The notes beneath the pieces are model-generated. The model had not been told where the DNA came from. It saw nothing but the letters and a program-made list of their open reading frames with translations, and did not search any database. From assembly GCA_031082285.1 (NCBI GenBank), contig JAVHLK010000036.1:12653-45957 (forward strand): DNA of 33,305 nucleotides, read 5' to 3'. How positions within the stretch are numbered: the stretch's first letter is position 1; every line of letters begins with the position of its first letter. The DNA is from Desulfomonilaceae bacterium. GTDB taxonomy: Bacteria; Desulfobacterota; Desulfomonilia; Desulfomonilales; Desulfomonilaceae. A program made the translations under genes and the position numbers. Below are positions 7,965-16,917 of the stretch, one piece after another.

Positions 7965-9773
7965 TCACGAGACCAGGCCGGGGTGGATCCGAAACCGGCG
8001 TATGTAACGATAGAGGGCGTCTCTCGAAATTCCCAGAATCTTGGCGGCGTCTTTCTTGTTCCCGTGGGTTCGCCGCAGGGCTTCGATACACATGGCCTTC
8101 GTGACTTCGTCCGTAACCTGCCGCACGGTCCAGTAAGACGGGAAGGGCAAATCGTACGTCCATCGATCCCCGCCCTGAGGCCGGCCCGAGAGCTTCAGTT
8201 CAAGGGGGCCGCCGTCCCAGAGCATCAGAGACCTCTCCACGGCATTCTTCAGTTCTCTCACGTTTCCCGGCCAGCTGTAGGCGGCCAGGCCTTCCACAAG
8301 TGCTTCGTCGACCTGGGGGATCTGCGTGAGGTTCAGCTTGCCGGCGAGTTCGGCCATGATTTCCTCGACCAGGATCGGAATGTCTTCCGTCCTGTCTTTC
8401 AACGGGGGGATCACGATCTGAAACACATTGAGACGATAGTAGAGGGGTTCCAAGAACCTTCCTGCAGCGGTTTCAGCCTCCAGGTCTCGGTGTGTGGCCG
8501 CCACGAGCCTTGCATCCACCGAAACGCTCTTTACGCCCCCCACCCGAATGAACGACATGGTATCGAGGAACGTGAGAAGCTTTGATTGCAGGACCAGAGG
8601 CAGTTCTCCAATCTCGTTCAGGAGCAACGTACCTCCTTCGGCCAGTTCGAGCATCCCCTTTTTTCGGCCCCTTGCACCGGTGAATGCGCCCGATTCGTGG
8701 CCGAAGAGCTCCGATTCGGCCAGCTCGGGACTCAATGCCGCACAATTGATCGAAAAATAGGGCCCTGAAGATCGGGTGGAATGATGGTGTATCCATTGTG
8801 CCAGGTAATCCTTGCCCACCCCGGTTGGTCCAAGCAACAGCACCGTGCCGTTGGTCGAGGCAATCTTCGCGGCCTGAGCCAGAACTCCGGCCATGGCGGG
8901 TGAACGATATTTCTTTGCCCCGCGGGGAAGCCTGGGGACCGATCTCTTGTAGTGCGTGATGTCCCGCGAAATGCAACAAACTCCCGATATTCTGCCTTCA
9001 GCTCCCCGAATCGGCACCCGAGTGTCAAGGAACGTGTGCTCGTTTCCGTTGATCAATCGCGTGTGCTCCTCTTCTACTACTTCCCCGTCGAGCACTCTGG
9101 CGTCCCATCCATCGATCTGTTCCGCGGCACGGGCACCGTAGAGATCCTCGGCCTTGGAGGCGATCAACTCCTCCGACGAAAGGCCGAACAGTTCCTCCAT
9201 TGCAGGATTGACGTGAGTCAGTCGAAGGTTCTCGTCCTTCAGATAGATCACGTCCGGAGATGCCATGAATACCGCGCGAAAGCGCTCCTCGATTTCCTTT
9301 TCCGCTCTGTGAGCCTCAATCACGGGAGTCAGGTCACGTACCACCGATATCTGAAGGTGGTCCTCACGCTCGGTAAAGGGTTCAGTGGACAATTCCACGG
9401 GTACCACGCTTCCGTCGGCCGCACGCAAGCCGGTCTCAATCACGTCCTTTATGTCGCCGCCCGCCCGCGCGTGTGAGAAAATTTTCGTACCGTCGGTAAG
9501 GAAATCTGAAAACGGCCGTCCAATGACATCTCGGGGGCTTCTGGCCGCCATGGCGACAAATTGATCGTCGACCTCGACGATCGTGCCGTGCGTGGTGACC
9601 ACGATCCCATCCCGGGTGGCCTGCATGACTTTTCTGTACCGGTCCCTGCACTCCTCAAGGGCCTCCCGAGGTGTGCGCCTTTCTCGCCCCGCCTTTTGCA
9701 GGTCTTTTACAAGTCCCCGCAAACGGCCGAGTTCAGAGATCAATTCCTCACGTGTTTTCGCAGTATCATCCAT
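7965..9773 (-). CDS. Sigma-54-dependent activator: PAS-PAS-AAA+-Fis HTH
   Basis: A bacterial enhancer-binding protein of 602 residues that would use ATP hydrolysis to open sigma-54 promoters. A short coiled coil (10-45) and two PAS domains (about 46-155 and 165-275) replace the receiver of NtrC-type proteins. The AAA+ domain (about 287-520) has Walker A GPTGVGKD (315-322) and the sigma-54-contacting GAFTGA loop (362-367). Walker B reads GTLLLNEIGE, with Asn386 where Asp is usual. The first arginine-finger position is FLEPL (440-444) in place of FR-x-DL; the second arginine (Arg447, YYRLN) is kept. A Fis-type HTH ends the protein (about 563-596). Start ATG 9771-9773. The second activator at 30481-32241 is a close paralogue. 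The bound signal and target genes are unknown. Confidence 0.95.
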   Translation of the reverse strand: MDDTAKTREELISELGRLRGLVKDLQKAGRERRTPREALEECRDRYRKVMQATRDGIVVTTHGTIVEVDDQFVAMAARSPRDVIGRPFSDFLTDGTKIFSHARAGGDIKDVIETGLRAADGSVVPVELSTEPFTEREDHLQISVVRDLTPVIEAHRAEKEIEERFRAVFMASPDVIYLKDENLRLTHVNPAMEELFGLSSEELIASKAEDLYGARAAEQIDGWDARVLDGEVVEEEHTRLINGNEHTFLDTRVPIRGAEGRISGVCCISRDITHYKRSVPRLPRGAKKYRSPAMAGVLAQAAKIASTNGTVLLLGPTGVGKDYLAQWIHHHSTRSSGPYFSINCAALSPELAESELFGHESGAFTGARGRKKGMLELAEGGTLLLNEIGELPLVLQSKLLTFLDTMSFIRVGGVKSVSVDARLVAATHRDLEAETAAGRFLEPLYYRLNVFQIVIPPLKDRTEDIPILVEEIMAELAGKLNLTQIPQVDEALVEGLAAYSWPGNVRELKNAVERSLMLWDGGPLELKLSGRPQGGDRWTYDLPFPSYWTVRQVTDEVTKAMCIEALRRTHGNKKDAAKILGISRDALYRYIRRFRIHPGLVS

Positions 9774-9917
9774 GGGGCATCATCCCTGCACCGGCACTCG
9801 ACCCATTGATGCAGCCGTGGACTGTTTTTCTCGGCCGACTTCAGGTGCGAATCGGTGCTCAATTCATTGTAGAGTCGTTCCCGGTCATTAGTCGCGCATT
9901 GTTTCGTCACTTCCGTC

Positions 9918-9926
9918 ACTATACCA
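9918..9926 (-). promoter_or_regulatory. Candidate extended -10 promoter for the PAS sigma-54 activator
   Basis: Read on the minus strand the site is TGGTATAGT, an extended -10 (TGn plus TATAGT, one mismatch to TATAAT). No good -35 hexamer lies 16-18 bases further upstream, which extended -10 promoters can tolerate. The leader would be about 138 bases to the ATG at 9773. Confidence 0.4.
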
Positions 9927-10033
9927 CAACTGCCGTTCGCCTTAACCATACCCGGGTCGACCTGAAGGCCTCGATGAGGGTTGAAAATATGACGATTTAG
10001 AGCAGGAGACTGCGAGCAGGTGAGCTGCGGCAG

Positions 10034-10052
10034 TGTACGACAATGCCGTACA
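10034..10052. promoter_or_regulatory. Operator-like dyad upstream of alkaline phosphatase
   Basis: Perfect inverted repeat TGTACG (10034-10039) and CGTACA (10047-10052) with a seven-base centre. It sits about 40 bases upstream of the -35 of the phosphatase promoter, a usual place for an activator site. No regulator can be named. Confidence 0.35.
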
Positions 10053-10091
10053 ACATCACATGAGCTGAAGCAAAACCTTAATGTTAGGTAG

Positions 10092-10121
10092 TTGATTCGG
10101 TCATCTCCTTAATGATATCAT
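10092..10121 (+). promoter_or_regulatory. Candidate sigma-70 promoter for alkaline phosphatase
   Basis: TTGATT (10092-10097) and TATCAT (10116-10121) are separated by 18 bases and match the consensus hexamers at four and five positions. A start near 10128 would leave about 32 bases before the GTG start, including the GGAGGT ribosome site. Confidence 0.45.
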
Positions 10122-10159
10122 CCGGCATGTGCCGTCCCTTGTTCATGGAGGTCGTTGCC

Positions 10160-11608
10160 GTGAAGGCATGTAAAGTCTTAATCGGTCTCGTCTTCGCAGT
10201 CGTGCTGGTCACGGCTCTTGGACCGCCGGCACCGCATGCGGGGGAACCTCGCCGGCCCTCTGGGATCATCCTGTTGATCGGCGACGGAATGGGAATCAAC
10301 CAGATCCATTCCGCGGCGGTCTACGCAAGAGAGGTGTTGGGCAGGAGCCTGGCCATGGACTCCATTCTCATACGAGGGAGCGCAACCACGTATGCCGCGG
10401 ATGCGGAGATACCGGATTCGGCGGCAGCGGCAACCGCCCTTTATTCAGGGCACAAAGTGAACAGCAACTCGATCAACGTCCTCCCGGACGGCACGGAGGT
10501 TTCGGGCATCGGTCATGCAGCCGAACAAGCCGGGATGTCCGTAGGGGTCATCAGTACAACCAGGTTGACCCATGCAACCCCTGCTGCCGTGTACAGCCGT
10601 TCCGACCATCGCAGACGGGAAGATTTCATTGCCGAACAGTTGTCGGAATTTGCTCCGGCCGTCGCCATGGGCGGAGGTCTGGCGAACTTCATTCCGCAAG
10701 ACGAGACGGGAGGACGAAGGAGAGACTCCAGGAATATTGTCGAGGAAATGAGGAAGAAAGGTTATGCCTTTGTGAGGACCAAGGCCGAACTGGACGCCGT
10801 GGACCTTACGAGCACGGACAAACTGCTCGGACTGTTCGCGGCCTCCCACATGGCCTACGAGCTCGACCGGCGGAATGAAGCCGACGCGGCCTCGCAGCCC
10901 TCCCCGGCGGAAATGACAAAGGCGGCTCTGGAAATCCTCGGCCGCAATCCGAAAGGCTTCTTCGTCATGATCGAAGGCGGACGCATCGACCATGCCTGCC
11001 ACACCCATGATATCAAGGCCGCCATATACGATACCATCGCATTTGACGACGCGGTAAAGGCGGCCTTGGAGTTCCGGCAAAGCCGTCCCGACGTCTTGGT
11101 GGTGGTTACCGCGGACCACGAGACCGGCGGGCTCGGACTGGGAACGGGAACGGAATATGCCCTGGACATCACTGCGTTGAAGCCGATCAAGCACAGCACG
11201 GAATATCTCGGCAGGATGATCATGAAGCGACCCGAGAACGCGGAAAAGATCCTTCAAGCCGGGGGTTACCACTTGTCCGACAGGGAACGCGCGTTGTTTT
11301 GGGCAAATTCTGCGACGGCATTGCCCAGTTCCACGCCGCAACTTACGGGTTACGGTCCGAAGATCGACAGGTACTTCTTCTCGTGGGGTCAGTATGCGCT
11401 TGGTTCAATTGCGAGCAGGCGTGCAAAGGTCGGGTGGACCGCATTCGTGCACACCGCTCAACCGGTCATCACGTTTGCCGTGGGGCCGGGCGCGGAAGAA
11501 TTCCGAGGGTCGTTTGACAACACCGATATCGCGTTGAGAATGGCCAAGCTTCTCGGTCTCACCATGGCGAAGCCCGCGTCGGAACGAAAGCGACGGGCAG
11601 TCCGGTGA
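10160..11608 (+). CDS. phoA: Exported alkaline phosphatase
   Basis: Metal-dependent phosphomonoesterase of the PhoA family, 482 residues, acting outside the cytoplasm. GTG 10160 is chosen because GGAGGT (10147-10152) lies seven bases upstream and because it gives a textbook signal peptide: MKACK, a hydrophobic core (residues 6-20) and a likely cut after PHA (residue 27). The in-frame ATGs at 10112 and 10145 lack a comparable ribosome site and lengthen the charged N-terminus. Active-site motifs: LLIGDGMG (Asp42), PDSAAAATA with nucleophile Ser87, THAT (138-140), EGGRIDHACHTHD for the zinc/magnesium ligands, TADHETGG, and FVHTAQPV for the last histidine. The DHACH arrangement resembles the eukaryotic/Vibrio group rather than E. 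coli (DKQDH). Converges on treY with 20 bases between the stops. Confidence 0.95.
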   Translation: MKACKVLIGLVFAVVLVTALGPPAPHAGEPRRPSGIILLIGDGMGINQIHSAAVYAREVLGRSLAMDSILIRGSATTYAADAEIPDSAAAATALYSGHKVNSNSINVLPDGTEVSGIGHAAEQAGMSVGVISTTRLTHATPAAVYSRSDHRRREDFIAEQLSEFAPAVAMGGGLANFIPQDETGGRRRDSRNIVEEMRKKGYAFVRTKAELDAVDLTSTDKLLGLFAASHMAYELDRRNEADAASQPSPAEMTKAALEILGRNPKGFFVMIEGGRIDHACHTHDIKAAIYDTIAFDDAVKAALEFRQSRPDVLVVVTADHETGGLGLGTGTEYALDITALKPIKHSTEYLGRMIMKRPENAEKILQAGGYHLSDRERALFWANSATALPSSTPQLTGYGPKIDRYFFSWGQYALGSIASRRAKVGWTAFVHTAQPVITFAVGPGAEEFRGSFDNTDIALRMAKLLGLTMAKPASERKRRAVR

Positions 11609-11628
11609 CCGGTCCGGGGTCGACCGCT

Positions 11629-14424
11629 TCAACAGTGACCGGTCAGGAGCGCGACAGGGAATTCCTTCAGGCTTTCCGCCACAAGCAGACCTCCCCCGGT
11701 GGATACCGGTCGCTTGCAGACGGCGTCCTCGAGTTCGGCGGGCATGCCGCCCGGAACCGGAATACGGGTGTCGCCCCAAACCGTTTCTCCGAGCGGGAAC
11801 CGCCCGTCACGGACAAGAGAGGTAGTGAAGCGAGGGACGATCGTGACGGCCCACCGATCGTGGGAATGTCGAGCAAACGCCATCACATGGTCCCGCAGCA
11901 CTCCGCCGGCTCGAAGCGGAACATATTCGCCTGTCTGGAACAGGTCGGCATGGGCTCTCCTTGCCAAGAGCGCGGCACGGATAAGAAACATCTTGATACG
12001 GCCGTCCCGATACGTTTCCATGAGCTCTTTGATGAGCCCGGACCGGCCTCGTTCGTCTTTGAGCAGTATGTCCTCGATAAAGGTCCGTCTCACGTCATAG
12101 GATACCGGCCTGCGGTTGTCGGGATCCACCAGGCTGAAGTCCCAGAGTTCGCTCCCTTGATAGAAGTCGGGCACCCCGGGAGCGGTGATCTTCACGAGCG
12201 TCTGACTAAGTGAATTGAGCATCCCATGGTGCGCGATTCGCCTCTGGAAGGGAAGGAAATCCTCCAGGAACGGGTTGTGGTCCGCGTCTCCGAGGATCGT
12301 ATCCACAAACGCGACAAAGGCGTTTTCGTATCGCTCGTCCGGCGTCAACCACGCGGTGTGAACCTTCGCTTCTCGAACAGCCTTGACGACGTACTCCTTG
12401 ATCCTTTGTACAAAGGCGCCAAAGTCGTCCTCATGGAAGGGAAAGGCGCCAATGAGGCTCTGATACAGTAGGTACTCGTCGTTCGTGTCCGGAGCGTATT
12501 CGTTGCCGAGTCGCTCCTTTCCCCTCTGATTCAAATCCATCCATCTCTTTACGCGCTCTTCCCACTCCCGTGGAATTTCGCTCAAGACATTTATCCGTGC
12601 CCTGGCGTCTTCTCCCCGCTTCGTGTCGTGGGTGGCCGTCGCGTTCAAGGAGTGCGGCCAAAGCTGTTGCCGGTTAATGCAGAATTCGTCGAAGGCGTCG
12701 AGGGTATATCCGAAGTCGCGGGGTTCGCAGCCCACATCGTTGAGCGACACCAGGCGATTGTATACGTACAGGGTGGTGTCCTCGAATCCCTTTGCCATGA
12801 GTGGCCCGGTGAGCTGTTGAAACCTCATGGCCACTTCGAGCCATTTGCTCTTCTCGTCATCCGAGAGGTAATCCGGATAGTCCAAGAGCAAGAACCGCTC
12901 AATAAACGCGCACTCGTACCTGAGCCCGGGACGTCGCCGCAAGGCTTCGGCCACCGCGGCCTTCACATATTTCCGGTCTGTCGCGGAATAGGAATCAGTG
13001 CCGAAGTACGTCCGGTACACGGGAAATACCGAGAGGATTTCCTTCAATGCGCGGTGCAGCCGATACAATGTGATGTCGCCCCCATGTCTGTCTGAAACGG
13101 CGACACCTTTAATGAGTTGGGCCAGATTGTACACGTCGCCCGACATATCCTCGTCGATGATGATCGTCTTCTTTTCCCTGACCAGATCGTCGTACCTTCC
13201 GCTGAACCCCGTTACCGCCTCGTAGATGCGGTCGAACGCATCTTCATTTTCCGTACGACAGAACAGGCCGTTGACATGGCTGAGAAAATCGTACCCGGTA
13301 GTGCCCTGAACCGGCCATACGATGGGGAGAGCTTCATCCGGATCCAGGATCTTCTCCACGACGATGAACACCCCGGGGATTTTCTCGCGAAGACGCCTTA
13401 GATACGATGTCGGATCTCTCAGGCCGTCCACATGATCCACGCGAAAGCCCGAGACCATCCCTCTCGCGAGTAGCTCCAACAAGAGCCGATGCGTCTCCTG
13501 GAACACCTCCTCGCTTTCGACTCTCACGGAAATGAGCTCGTTGATGGTGAAAAAGCGTCGGTAGTTGATTTCATCGGCTGCAACTTTCCAGAAGGACAGC
13601 CTGAACAACTGCCGGGCCAGCAGTTCCTCGAGCAGCCTGAAGCTTTCGGGGTCCCCCGGCGTGCCGTTGAAGATTCGAATATTCTCGTCAAGGAAGGCTC
13701 TTAGTCTGTCGTCCCGGGTATAGAGCTCCCAAAGCATCCTCTTGACAAACCTGATCTGATGATACCGTTCGTCACGATCTTCTTCCCCCGGAAGTGTCTT
13801 CAAGACATAGAGGATCCCCAGGAGCTTCACGAAATTGGGATCGTCCTCCCCCATCCGCACCTTCAACATTCCCAAGCGATGACCGAGAACGTCGGCATAG
13901 GTTTCGATCTTGAGGGCAAACTGCAAGGTATAATAGTGAATCCTGAAGCCGTGTGCCCCATAGGCCGGCACTATTTCGCCGGCCTCCAAGCATTGGCCGA
14001 AATGTCGTCCCAGAAACGGCGCAAGGAGTCGGCCCGTCACCAGCGGATGCGGATCGTCCCAATAGATGTCGAAAAAGGTTGCGTAACGAGAACTGAGGCC
14101 GTTTTCCAGGATATCCATCAACATGTCGTTGCCGTGGTGAAACGCCATGTGGTTCGGAACGATATCCTGGAGCCATCCCATAGACCTTTCACGAAGTTCT
14201 CGGGAGAGTGCCGGCAGGTCGTCCGGTTCTCCCAATTCGTCGTTGATCCGGTTCATGTCCACGATATCGTAACCATGAGGGCTCCCGTCACGCGCCTTAA
14301 AAATGGGGGAAACGTAGACGTCTGATATGCCCAGATCCGACAGGTAGCCGACGATCTTCCGGAGATCTTGAAAGCCGAATTCAGTGTTCAATTGCACGCG
14401 ATACGTAGCATGCGGAATTCGCAT
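11629..14424 (-). CDS. treY: Malto-oligosyltrehalose synthase
   Basis: GH13 enzyme that isomerises the reducing-end alpha-1,4 bond of a maltooligosaccharide to alpha,alpha-1,1, giving maltooligosyl-trehalose. It has 931 residues, in the upper range for TreY. The N-terminus (MRIPHATYRVQL) and VYVSPIFKARDGSPHGYD (37-54) are family hallmarks. Catalytic positions: nucleophile Asp330 (GFRVDHVDGLRDP), acid/base Glu357 (VVEKIL), and the third Asp in ATATHDTKRGED. Start ATG 14422-14424 has AGGAG nine bases upstream. It is the last gene of the operon treZ - GH57 - treY, 66 bases behind the GH57 gene. The product of TreY is the substrate of TreZ, encoded first in the same operon. Confidence 0.97.
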   Translation of the reverse strand: MRIPHATYRVQLNTEFGFQDLRKIVGYLSDLGISDVYVSPIFKARDGSPHGYDIVDMNRINDELGEPDDLPALSRELRERSMGWLQDIVPNHMAFHHGNDMLMDILENGLSSRYATFFDIYWDDPHPLVTGRLLAPFLGRHFGQCLEAGEIVPAYGAHGFRIHYYTLQFALKIETYADVLGHRLGMLKVRMGEDDPNFVKLLGILYVLKTLPGEEDRDERYHQIRFVKRMLWELYTRDDRLRAFLDENIRIFNGTPGDPESFRLLEELLARQLFRLSFWKVAADEINYRRFFTINELISVRVESEEVFQETHRLLLELLARGMVSGFRVDHVDGLRDPTSYLRRLREKIPGVFIVVEKILDPDEALPIVWPVQGTTGYDFLSHVNGLFCRTENEDAFDRIYEAVTGFSGRYDDLVREKKTIIIDEDMSGDVYNLAQLIKGVAVSDRHGGDITLYRLHRALKEILSVFPVYRTYFGTDSYSATDRKYVKAAVAEALRRRPGLRYECAFIERFLLLDYPDYLSDDEKSKWLEVAMRFQQLTGPLMAKGFEDTTLYVYNRLVSLNDVGCEPRDFGYTLDAFDEFCINRQQLWPHSLNATATHDTKRGEDARARINVLSEIPREWEERVKRWMDLNQRGKERLGNEYAPDTNDEYLLYQSLIGAFPFHEDDFGAFVQRIKEYVVKAVREAKVHTAWLTPDERYENAFVAFVDTILGDADHNPFLEDFLPFQRRIAHHGMLNSLSQTLVKITAPGVPDFYQGSELWDFSLVDPDNRRPVSYDVRRTFIEDILLKDERGRSGLIKELMETYRDGRIKMFLIRAALLARRAHADLFQTGEYVPLRAGGVLRDHVMAFARHSHDRWAVTIVPRFTTSLVRDGRFPLGETVWGDTRIPVPGGMPAELEDAVCKRPVSTGGGLLVAESLKEFPVALLTGHC

Positions 14425-14490
14425 GGCAGTGTGCTCCTGTGGGAATCAATGAGTTCGCGGGCATGAACCGGATTACTTCCGTTCATCCGG

Positions 14491-16917
14491 TCAAAACCGA
14501 AGGCCCAGGTTTTCGGCAAGGATCTTCAGGTACTCCATCGGCTCTTCTTCCGTCGATTCCAAGGATTCTTCCGGCACGGGGGGGGATGATCGGGCAGCTT
14601 CCAGAATCGGGAACAAGAGGTTTTGAACTCTTGCGAGGTTTACCTCAAATGGCACCCCGTGTACGAGCCGAGCAGCCTCCACAAAATTCTTAAGAAACGC
14701 AGTGTCATTAATATTATCAACGAGTTGTAATGCCAGGCGTTCCAGGTTTCGTCTCAACTCAAATTCGAGGGTCGTGTGATCCAGCACCACCCCCGCCCTG
14801 TCCGATTCGTCAAAGAGCAGCCTGACGGCATCCGGATCGACAAACTCACTCTTCAATGCTTCCTTCAGGCGTGAATTGAGAACGATCGTTGCAGACGCGG
14901 AAAGGGATCCCGGCGACGGGGTTCCCGAATCCTTCAGGAAACGCATCAGGGGAGCGTAGTAGTCATAGATCTGACCGTAAGCTCCAATAGCCTCTCTGGA
15001 TGCGGGTTCCAGTATTTGATCCAGGACTCGACGCTGCTGTTCTCGAAACAGAGACGTAAGCGAGTGCATGCTCGGACCGTAGTACTCATCGAGAAGTCGA
15101 AGGGTCGACGGAATGTCGCCACGATAGAATACCTCGAGAAGCTTCTCCCTCTGCCCGGCGAACGTCTGGACGTCTCCATTCCAATCGTTGGCCCCACATA
15201 CGATATTGTGATCTCCCAGGTGCAGCACGCCGTAGGATAACTCAAGCGATTCAGCGGTGATTTCCGAAGCCACGGTAGCTCTGCCCACCGCGAGCTTCGC
15301 CTTACCTGCGGAAGACGTCGTCACATCATGCTGAACGGCTCGATATGCGCCGACGGGCGTGCTCTCGCCGTATTCCTCGAAGAGATTGCTGATGGCGAAA
15401 TGAGCCCCCACTTTGTTCAGATCGAGCATGGTCGGCTTGACCCATTTTTCGTAAATGGCTCTCCCGTCGCCGTGCTCGCGAACATTGCTCTTGGCATGGG
15501 ACAGAAGTTGGAGAAACCGAGGTTCGATCTCTTTTCCAAAAAGGCCGTCGGCCAGCTGAATCACCCGTCCGGCATACTGGATCACCTGGACGGTCTCGAT
15601 TCCCGAGAGGTCGTCAAAGAACCACCCACAGCTGGTGTACATAAGCATTGCGTGCCGCTGCATTTCGAGAAGCTTCAGGGCCCTGGTTTGTTCATCCTGG
15701 GAGAGCGGTCGCACGGCATGTTGCTCGAAAAAACGTTCCGTGTTGGATTCCGAGCGGTCCAGAACCAGGGAGATATAGGCGTCCCTCGCTTGCCAAGGAG
15801 ACTTCAACAGTTTGCCGGCACTCTCTTCGTACACGGGTGCCGTGACATCTCGGAGCCAGTCCAGTGCCTCGCGCAAAGGTGCACGCCATTCCTGGTTCCA
15901 GTGGGGGTATCCGCCGGAACTGCAGCCGCAGTTGCCGCGCCATCGTTCTATGCCGTGGACGCAACTCCAGGAACTGTTCTCGAAGATCTCGATCTCATAG
16001 TCAGGCGGATGGGCTTCCAGGTATTCGCCGTAATTGGTTATGGTCGCAAGGCCGTCCGACTCGATGAGATGGAGCGCGTACGCAAGGGCCATGTCACCGT
16101 CGGTGTGATGGTGCCCGTAGCTCTCTCCGTCCGTGGCGACATGAACGATTTCGGATTCCCCTGAATTTTCGGAGAGTGCCCCCAGAACGGCGTGCGCAAA
16201 GGCCTCGCCGCTGTCGAGAAGCCTCTCGAAGGCTACGGCCTGAGAAATGTCGCCGTGATACACGAAGAGATCGATCTCCTTTCCGGTATCCAGTCGGAGC
16301 TTGTACGGCCGCCTCGGGTCGATTCGTCCACCGGACACGTCGTGCCGATCGTCCGATCCCATGTTTCGTATGCGCTTGGCCTGGTTCGGTGCCAGAATCG
16401 TGAACTTGATCCCCATCTCGGCCATGATGTCGAGTGTTTCCAGGTTGACCGCGGTCTCGGGAAGCCACATCCCCTCCGGCAGGCGCTGGAAGCGATGTCG
16501 AAAGTCCTCGATCCCCCAGCGAATTTGGGTTCGTTTATCACGACTGTTCGCGAGGGGGAGGATCATGTGGTTGTAGGCCTGTGCCAGAGCGGACCCGTGA
16601 CCGGAAAAGTTCTCGCGGCTCAAGCGATCTCCCGCAAGGATCGCCTCGTATACGTCGGGGGCTTCCCGTTCCATCCAGGCGAGCAAAGTCGGGCCGAAGT
16701 TAAAGCTCATTCTTGCATAGTTGTTCACCAGCCGAAAGATGCGTCCCCGATCGTCGAGGATTCTCGAAGAGGCATTGGGAGCGTAGCATTCAGCCGTAAT
16801 ACGGTCGTTCCAGTCGTGATACGGGTATGCCGAATCCTGGACCTCCACGACTTCAAGCCAGGGATTCTCCCGAGGAGGCTGGTAAAAATGGCCGTGTATG
16901 CAGATGTATCGTCTCAT
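14491..16917 (-). CDS. GH57 glycoside hydrolase with DUF3536 region
   Basis: An 808-residue protein of the GH57 alpha-amylase/4-alpha-glucanotransferase family with the long C-terminal part seen in the DUF3536 group. The start MRRYICIHGHFYQPP contains the GH57 N-terminal motif. Other conserved pieces are PEGMWLPETAVNLETL, FVYHGDISQAVAF and VATDGESYGHHHTDGD, the last probably holding the catalytic Asp of the barrel (inference from the family). ATG 16915-16917 overlaps the treZ stop in an ATGA junction, so translation is probably coupled; a further 33 codons upstream are open but lie inside treZ. It sits between treZ and treY, where a debranching or chain-adjusting enzyme (TreX role) would be useful. 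I infer that it trims or rearranges alpha-glucan for TreY; the activity itself is not shown by sequence. Confidence 0.92.
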   Translation of the reverse strand: MRRYICIHGHFYQPPRENPWLEVVEVQDSAYPYHDWNDRITAECYAPNASSRILDDRGRIFRLVNNYARMSFNFGPTLLAWMEREAPDVYEAILAGDRLSRENFSGHGSALAQAYNHMILPLANSRDKRTQIRWGIEDFRHRFQRLPEGMWLPETAVNLETLDIMAEMGIKFTILAPNQAKRIRNMGSDDRHDVSGGRIDPRRPYKLRLDTGKEIDLFVYHGDISQAVAFERLLDSGEAFAHAVLGALSENSGESEIVHVATDGESYGHHHTDGDMALAYALHLIESDGLATITNYGEYLEAHPPDYEIEIFENSSWSCVHGIERWRGNCGCSSGGYPHWNQEWRAPLREALDWLRDVTAPVYEESAGKLLKSPWQARDAYISLVLDRSESNTERFFEQHAVRPLSQDEQTRALKLLEMQRHAMLMYTSCGWFFDDLSGIETVQVIQYAGRVIQLADGLFGKEIEPRFLQLLSHAKSNVREHGDGRAIYEKWVKPTMLDLNKVGAHFAISNLFEEYGESTPVGAYRAVQHDVTTSSAGKAKLAVGRATVASEITAESLELSYGVLHLGDHNIVCGANDWNGDVQTFAGQREKLLEVFYRGDIPSTLRLLDEYYGPSMHSLTSLFREQQRRVLDQILEPASREAIGAYGQIYDYYAPLMRFLKDSGTPSPGSLSASATIVLNSRLKEALKSEFVDPDAVRLLFDESDRAGVVLDHTTLEFELRRNLERLALQLVDNINDTAFLKNFVEAARLVHGVPFEVNLARVQNLLFPILEAARSSPPVPEESLESTEEEPMEYLKILAENLGLRF

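Larger units (their letters stand above)
9774..10159. other. 386-base divergent intergenic region
   Basis: Separates the minus-strand sigma-54 activator from the plus-strand alkaline phosphatase. It holds an extended -10 site on the minus strand (9918-9926), a TGTACG/CGTACA dyad (10034-10052), a direct repeat of TGAGCTG (10021-10027 and 10061-10067) and a plus-strand promoter (10092-10121). I did not find a good match to the enterobacterial Pho box and see no gene here. Confidence 0.55.

Noticed and set aside
6735-8585. Long plus-strand frame (616 codons) opposite the PilZ regulator and the first sigma-54 activator
   Set aside because: It lies antisense to two genes with clear domains, spans the gap between them, and has no ribosome site or recognisable motif. 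Long antisense frames are common in GC-rich codon usage.
10445-11341. Minus-strand frame opposite alkaline phosphatase
   Set aside because: Antisense shadow; the plus strand has all phosphatase motifs and a signal peptide.
11605-11644. Direct repeat GTGACCGGTC (11605-11614 and 11635-11644) at the ends of phoA and treY
   Set aside because: Each copy lies at a gene end and the core GACCGGTC is self-complementary. Two ten-base copies are too little to call a mobile-element or attachment site.
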